DNA of 64,000 bases from Cristatella mucedo (lineage: Eukaryota > Bryozoa > Phylactolaemata > Cristatellidae). The stretch spans positions 932,001 to 996,000 of the forward strand of contig WPIO01000045.1 of NCBI GenBank assembly GCA_009760855.2. Direction: 5' to 3'. Under the pieces are notes generated by a model, which saw only the letters and a list, made by a program, of their open reading frames with translations, was not told where the DNA came from and searched no databases. Below, one piece after another: positions 58,898-64,000 of the stretch. A program made the translations under genes and the position numbers. Position 1 is the stretch's first letter. Every line of letters starts with the position of its first letter.

Positions 58898-61422
58898 GTG
58901 AGTCGTCCTATTTTGGACACGGTCTGCACTGCATTGCATGCCACCAGCCGAGTGGCAGCTGCAGCCGAAGCAGCAGCTGCTGCTGCTTGTCGCCGGAAGC
59001 TGTCCTCCTGAGGCGCATGCTAGGCGCTGAGCGGCGCTGCAACGAAATGCTTGTTCTGGCGAGCTATGGCCGTATCAGGCTGTCAGCTCGTCGCGAGAGT
59101 GAAGCAGTTCGAGCTGTGTGGGCAGAGGAACTCGTCGTTGCATAATTCATATTGACTAGCGGAGCCTGGATTGGTACCTTGGGGTGGCAGGGGGTCTGCC
59201 GGTGTCGTGCAGCCTGGCCAAGCACCAGGGTGCCAGTCGCAGAGGGGTGGCCATTGGCTGCCCGACCGGGTGTCAGACTCGGCTCTCACCTACCAGGCCA
59301 CGGGTGGCAGCTGCCACCACCCCCTCCTCGCCTGTGGCTTTGCCTCTGCTAGTGGCCATTAGTTTAGCTGCACTTGGCCCCCCGGTGAGTATAGTCAAAG
59401 TAGCAAAGCTGGCAGCTGTAGAAACTGCTGTAATTCCGTGTCTGGACTAGAGGTATAACTCTGTTTACCTATAGGCAAGCCACATGTTAATAATCCTACT
59501 AAACATGATAGCAGAGAGAATATGTAGTGTTGCCATAACTTTAAATATGGACGGCACACTTTTTGCTGGATTTGTACTTTTTTTTTAGTCTAGTAGGTGT
59601 GACCTATTCTTGACACACTAGCCGTGATGGCTCACTGGGTAAGGCGGCTGCTTTCACGACCTCGGTCATAAGGTCGTGGGTTCGATTCCTGTGGTGGGCG
59701 ATTCTTTATTGCCACTGCAAGCGGTGGTGATAGCCGTGAAGGCTCTTCTGTCGCTATACAAAAAGAGGCTGTTTAATCAGCTAGGATTTATTTATTTGTT
59801 TATTTTACACTGGGGAAATTGGGCAGCCACCCAGTGACCTTGGCCGCAGCCGACACACCGTACCAACGAGTGTGTACCGACGAGTGTGTGCAACGCCATC
59901 AACTGTGGCAAAGCAAGGCCAGCTTACGGACTTTGTGATAGGCCAACCATTGTCGTACCACCTTGGGAGATTAGCGATCCGAGAGATCGCTGGGAAGTTG
60001 AGGATGAGCGGGGAGGCTCTCCGATGCAACATTCGGAAAATGTCCGCACACTAGGGAAGATGAATGAAGTACTTGTGGCCTGTGTCTGGCCACCCTTAGG
60101 CTGCTACCACGAGGGATGCTGAAAATGGAGAGTCAGACTTTGCGTGCTTAGACTCCGTGTCAAAACGCTCGAGCTTAGTACCGGCTTTGACTCTCAGCAA
60201 GCGGGTGGTGTGGCGAGTGCTCGACGAATGCGGGCTTATGGCAAGGTAATCAAAGAAAGCTCCGCTACTGATGAGACCCCGAAAAGAAGCTTGCCTCGAG
60301 TGGGCTTGGCGGCACAGACGCTGCAACACAAGATTGGAGGCAAGTATTCTTTACCGACGAAAGTAAGTTCGCCTTTTATGGGTGCGGTCAACGTAGATCC
60401 TACGTTTAACGCATGAGCGACAAAGCGTATGCTGGTGACTGCTTGCAACATACTATGAAGTTTGGGTCCGAATCAGTTTCGGTGTGGGGAGGCTTTGCAG
60501 CAGTCTGTATAGGGCACTTCACCGCATTGAGAGCATGATGAGTGAAGACCGACGAATCCTGGACAACGTTGCTGTGCCACGTGGCCGACGACTGCAAGGC
60601 GCTAATTGTATTCATCAACAGGACACCGATCTGAAGCACACACTGCCAAAAGCTGTGCTGCAGTTTCTCAGAGAGGTCCACTCATTTAGTACGCTCGCAG
60701 CAAGCTTGCGCAAGCAGGCATGAAATGCAGAGCTCTGCCGACTAGTCGCCTGCTTTTAAGGTCAAGTGACCACGGAGAAGCGCCTCGTGTCCTTTAATTG
60801 GCCGGCGCTAACCGACGCTCGCTGTCGAGCCTGCCTCAGTCTGCAGCAGCTGCTGGCGACCTGGCTTGGGCACTGCTGTTGCCTCTGCCGCCAGCCTCGC
60901 GATGACTGGAGCGCCCCTTCGGGCCGCCGCCACAGGTCCTCGGCTTTCGGCAGAACCTCGTCAAGAAGATCGAGGGCCTGAGCACTCTAGTCACTCTCGT
61001 GGACCTGAGCCTGTACGACAACCAGATAGCTGACATCGAGGGCCTGAGCGCCCTGGTTAATTTGGAGTAGGTAGCTGCCGACCTAGCTACGACCGGAAGC
61101 ATTGAATGGCGGCTCGTGCGTGCGTGCGTGCGTGCCCACACGTAGCTCTGCCGAGATCGGCAGCGGCGGTTGCTCCGGCGCATGCCAATGCTACTCGATT
61201 CTTCAGGCCGGCGCTGCAAAGCAGCGATGCTCAAAATGGCCGCCGCCTTCGTTGTTCAGGATCCTGGATCTGTCCTTCAACAGAATTAGGCGAATAGCCA
61301 ACCTGGACAACTTGGTCAAGCTGAAGAAGTTGTACCTGTGCGAAAATCGGATAGGAAAGATCGAGAACCTCGGCCACCTTGTCGACCTCGAAATGCTCGA
61401 GCTGGGCTCCAATAGGATACGC
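58550..61422 (+). CDS. PPP1R7: SDS22/PPP1R7 protein phosphatase 1 regulatory subunit, 5' part
   Basis: A leucine-rich-repeat protein that binds the PP1 catalytic subunit and controls its assembly and activity. Visible exons: 58550-58897 (start uncertain), 60936-61066, 61260-61422. They join in phase (last two 294 nt) to about 214 residues. The repeat core follows the 22-residue SDS22 type: AVELDFNQSRIAKIANLEPL, then KKIEGLSTLVTLVDLSLYDN, QIADIEGLSALVNL, ILDLSFNRIRRIANLDNLVK, KLYLCENRIGKIENLGHLVD and EMLELGSNRIR. By comparison with family members the remaining repeats and C-terminal cap are missing; they must lie beyond position 64,000, since I found no further repeat exon in 61,423-64,000. 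The N-terminal part is Ala/Glu-rich like other family members. Confidence 0.9.
59622..59788 (+). mobile_element. tRNA-derived SINE, family 1 (reference copy)
   Basis: A-box tggctcactgg at 59628-59638 and B-box ggttcgattcc at 59679-59689, both matching the RNA polymerase III promoter consensus. They are followed by a body (gcaagcggtggtgatagcc) and end (aggctgtttaatcagctagg). No poly-A tail; flanks are T/A-rich. Confidence 0.92.
59872..60720 (+). pseudogene. Tc1/mariner-like transposase relic
   Basis: Pieces of a DDE transposase in order but in different frames. A helix-turn-helix-like LAIREIAGKLRMSGEALRCN lies at about 59970-60030. SKRVVWRVLDECGLMAR and ACLEWAWRHRR lie at about 60195-60320, and FFTDESKFAFYG at about 60345-60380 (compare the Asp-Glu-Ser-Lys-Phe box of Tc1). 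A Ser-Val-Ser-Val-Trp-Gly segment is at about 60475, and LHRIESMMSEDRRILDN then HQQDTDLKHT at about 60520-60640. Several stops and frameshifts make it dead. Terminal inverted repeats were not located. Confidence 0.8.
60936..61066 (+). CDS. PPP1R7: PPP1R7 second visible exon
   Basis: VLGFRQNLVKKIEGLSTL to ALVNL plus two bases of Glu. Acceptor gccgccacag; donor gga|gtaggt. The join with the previous exon aligns with family members without a gap. Confidence 0.9.
61067..61259 (+). other. PPP1R7 short intron with GTGC repeat
   Basis: 193 bp, containing (gtgc)n at about 61118-61135. Retention would give a stop (TAG) at the first full intron codon. Confidence 0.85.
61260..61422 (+). CDS. PPP1R7: PPP1R7 third visible exon
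   Basis: Completes Glu, then ILDLSFNRIRRIANLDNL through MLELGSNRIR. Acceptor gttgttcag, donor gtaagt; phase 0 exit at the same place as in vertebrate genes as far as I recall. Confidence 0.94.
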
Positions 61423-61440
61423 GTAAGTCCCCCCCCCCAC

Positions 61441-61476
<36 letters not shown>

Positions 61477-62799
61477 ACCTGTCCACCTCCACCACCTTGC
61501 CGGTGGGGTGGACAAGAGGGTGGCTTGCATTCCCACTGCTGCTGCTGCTGCTTCCGGTATTGCTGATCACCCACCTCCACCAACCCTTACCCTGCTGCCC
61601 AGCTTTGCACCAGTTTGACACCGGTGCTTGCCGGCTTACTCGTGTGCCTTTGACTCTTGCCTCTCCAGCACTTTCGTAGCCGTAGCAGTAGGGTGCAGAG
61701 ATTCTTTTCTGCGGCTGCCTCAACCCGTGCGCTTTTGCGTAGCGGTTTTCGTGTTACCGGTCGATGCTTGACGCTGCTCTGCTTAATGGTGGAGCCTAAT
61801 GGCAGGTCCGAACCAAGCAGCGCCGCAGCCAGCGGGTGGCCTCGTTCGCGACAGACGGGCGTTAGCCGCCGAGTTTGGCACCATCTGTAAGCATCCTAGT
61901 GAGGAGGAGGAGGAGGAGGAGAGGAGGAGTCGCAAAGGCGTGCTTGCCGAGCTGAGAGCCGCCTCGTGACGTCGTGGCGAGCCGCGGCAGCTGTTGTGCC
62001 TCCAGTACCCGTTAGAGAACTGCTGTGTAGATGGGAACCGCGATGAGGCATGACATGAAATCGTCTCTCCCCTTCCCCTCCCCCCTCCTGCAAAGAACTC
62101 AGTGAGCAGCAGGCTCGCAGGACGGGGCTCCTCGGGTCCAGCGGTTCCTACCCGCGAGCCGGAACTGCTGGGCTCGGTCGTCGTGCAAGCTTCGTGCTTC
62201 GAACCAGCCAGCTATCAAGCACTTTCGGTTAAGTTTGACAGGCAATTTATCTCGAAGCCGTAGGATTTTTGTAGCCTTTTCATATTAGCCTTTTCATACT
62301 CACGGTAGCCGTCATAGTAGCCTTTTCGTACTCGAGTTGCTGGAGGCGAGTATTTTAATGTGGCCAGCCGGCGGCTTTCAATTTTAGGCTATCGTGTGAG
62401 AGCTAAACCTCCGCTCTGGTTATTATTCGAACTGCTGGCTGCTTGCAGGATTGTTCATAGCTGGCAGTGAGGGATGTATGCTTGGAGGGGTGGGATTTTG
62501 TGCCGGCTGCTGCTTGGCGACCGACCGGCTGCAGCTGAGGTGAGGCCGGCTTTCTGGTGAACGGTGGAAGAGGCGACGCTGGCACCGTCTTCCTCTCATT
62601 CAGGCAAGCGCCCTGTATTTGCTGCTGGCCGGATGCTGATTCCGAGGAGATACGGCTGCCCCGGGCTTTCTGCTCACGTCGCTGGGCATCAGATTCGAAT
62701 GCTCCTGCATGACCATTGCAGATCAAGCAAAGGAGGCGTTGTGTCTCATACTCGTCCCTTAAGCTGAGCACTTGTAAGCAGGCAGCCTGCCAAGCTAAT
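61423..62799 (+). other. PPP1R7 intron (continues to the right)
   Basis: Has a C run and CA microsatellite (61430-61474) and a GAG repeat (about 61903-61928). A minus frame of 122 codons (62403-62771) is unexplained. No further leucine-rich-repeat exon seen. Confidence 0.6.
61439..61474. repeat. (CA)n microsatellite
   Basis: CA run directly after the exon 3 donor and a C run. Confidence 0.92.
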
Positions 62800-63595
62800 A
62801 ATACTAAATATAGTAATGGTAATGTTTTATATATAGAGTCCTAAGAGAAGCAAATCTTTATATCCAGGTAAATGTACTGCTCCAAGAGGAACATCTAGCA
62901 AGAGTTAAGGACATGCAAGGTTTCGTGCATAGACAGGTTTGTAGAAGCACTCAGTGTCATGCTTGGAAAAGCATGCACGCTAAAGCACTCAAGAACCTTC
63001 GGGCCACTGGTTAGTATGATCCTGGTTATTAGTGTGCACTGAATTATGCACAATTAAAAATAGACCAGTTAACTAGGTTAACTAAGACTTAAGTTAACTA
63101 GGATGCAGTGAAAGCTGAGCGGAACAGATGTGCCTGGCAGAGGCAGTACAGGTGGTGACAGAAGCCGGAAGTGAGTTCCAGACTTTCGGTGCATGCGAAC
63201 TGAAGGCCTGATCACTAGATTTCAGTGTGGTGCTAGGAATGGCACGTGGTGCAAGAGCACACAAGGTCAGATAGGCTGGTGAGAGCAACTGAAACTACCT
63301 ATAAGCCAGACAGAGGATCTTGTGGTCGATTTGAAGTTTCTTAGTATGATAGTGAAGCTCAGACAGACATAGTATAATACGGCAGCTGCGTCGTTGATGA
63401 CAGGCCAGCCGAGCTGCGGAGTTTTCCATCGGCTGCAGCCGATTAAAGGCACCGGCTAGGAGTCCTGAATAAAGAGAGTTCTAGTGATCTTGATGCGACG
63501 TCACAGAGGCAGGAAATAGTTTGGTGTCCTACCTCTGTCTAAGCACGACCACAATTTGGCACTGTTCCTTGGCTGAAAGTAGGCCGGGGGGGGTG
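62800..63595 (-). mobile_element. LINE family C 3' part (minus)
   Basis: Starts with a terminal module (tagagtcctaagagaagcaa). On the minus strand it then encodes the SDQAFSSHAPKVWNSLPASV segment, equivalent to [22 protein letters not shown]. Related to 52895-53395. Probably a sister family of LINE-B. Confidence 0.75.
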
Positions 63596-63636
63596 GGGAG
63601 GACAGGGGATGCGCGTATCCAATGGCAAGCTGTTTT

Positions 63637-63923
63637 AATAATAATAATAATAATAATAATATTGCACTTGATAAAGCGCCCTCCGAGAACTTAATCTCTT
63701 TCTAGGCGCTTTACATTTGCTGCAAAGTGATATGCAATAGAATAGTAAGTAAAATCATGCTTGAAAAACAAACAAAATGAATAATATGGTTAGGGGTGAC
63801 ATGCACAGGGTCAGCATGCAAATGTGGTTAGTGGCAGCATGCACAGTGTCAGCACGCATAAGCACATCAAGGACGAATCACAGGGACCCACTAAATGCTG
63901 TCCTAAATAGGTGTGTTTTGGAG
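63637..63923 (-). mobile_element. LINE family B 3' end (minus)
   Basis: AAT tail (63637-63661), the complement of the terminus, then UTR matching copy 1 and 55215-55535 closely, to about ctaaataggtgtgtttt. Recent-looking. Confidence 0.93.
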
Positions 63924-63955
63924 TAGCGCTCCCAGATTACGGGTAACTGTTACCT

Positions 63956-64000
63956 ATACCTCGTACAAACCTCAAATCCTTTGGAGACTGTGCCTTTAGT
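63956..64000 (+). mobile_element. LINE family B C-terminal fragment, cut by window end
   Basis: cctcgtacaaacctcaaatc and ctttggagactgtgccttta match the LINE-B C-terminal coding segment in plus orientation; it continues beyond the window. Confidence 0.8.

Larger units (their letters stand above)
58898..60935 (+). other. PPP1R7 intron
   Basis: 2038 bp with a SINE (59622-59788) and a Tc1-like relic (59872-60720); 58898-59621 shows nothing recognisable. Confidence 0.85.

Noticed and set aside
59622-59700. Functional tRNA gene
   Set aside because: The A- and B-boxes are good, but the segment is the head of a repeated element with a constant non-tRNA body; it is a SINE.
61102-61583. Plus and minus frames over the CA repeat
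   Set aside because: The plus frame contains the real PPP1R7 exon (61260-61422) but extends into intron and microsatellite. The minus frames are shadows.

Overview
This is metazoan nuclear DNA. It carries spliced genes with GT-AG introns, moderate GC content, long introns filled with non-LTR retrotransposons, tRNA-derived SINEs and microsatellites, and no operon-like organisation. The two recognisable host genes are conserved animal housekeeping genes. Together with the LINE types (CR1/L2-like, with an APE endonuclease and a YADD reverse transcriptase), they suggest an invertebrate bilaterian; the phylum cannot be settled from this window.

Layout. Positions 1-12,000 hold no recognisable host gene, only scattered LINE/SINE pieces, GT microsatellites and a striking 360-bp foldback (hairpin) element at 7603-7962. 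From 12,022 to 46,536 on the plus strand lies a complete gene for the cytosolic phenylalanyl-tRNA synthetase beta subunit (FARSB), reconstructed here as 15 coding exons giving 591 residues. All reading phases join, all introns are GT-AG, and the homology is continuous from the initiator Met to the stop. Its introns hold most of the transposon load: a nearly full-length LINE (family A, 20.2-23.5 kb), a LINE of family B (23.7-25.4 kb), and many truncated, inverted and nested pieces.

From 46.5 to 58.5 kb no host gene is supported. This stretch has a second long LINE-B copy (47.8-49.5 kb), fragments of families A, B and C, SINEs and a long CT tract. From about 58.55 kb to the right edge lies the 5' part of a second plus-strand gene, an SDS22/PPP1R7 leucine-rich-repeat regulator of protein phosphatase 1. 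Three exons are visible and the rest must lie beyond the window. Its first visible intron contains a SINE and a decayed Tc1-like DNA transposon.

FARSB acts in translation and PPP1R7 in PP1 regulation; nothing in the sequence links them functionally. The most interesting material is in the repeats: the foldback element, two LINE-B ends lying just upstream of FARSB splice acceptors, clear nested insertions that give a relative insertion order, a second SINE family with a LINE-B-like tail, and an unnamed 250-350 bp dispersed repeat. I found no convincing previously undescribed gene system.
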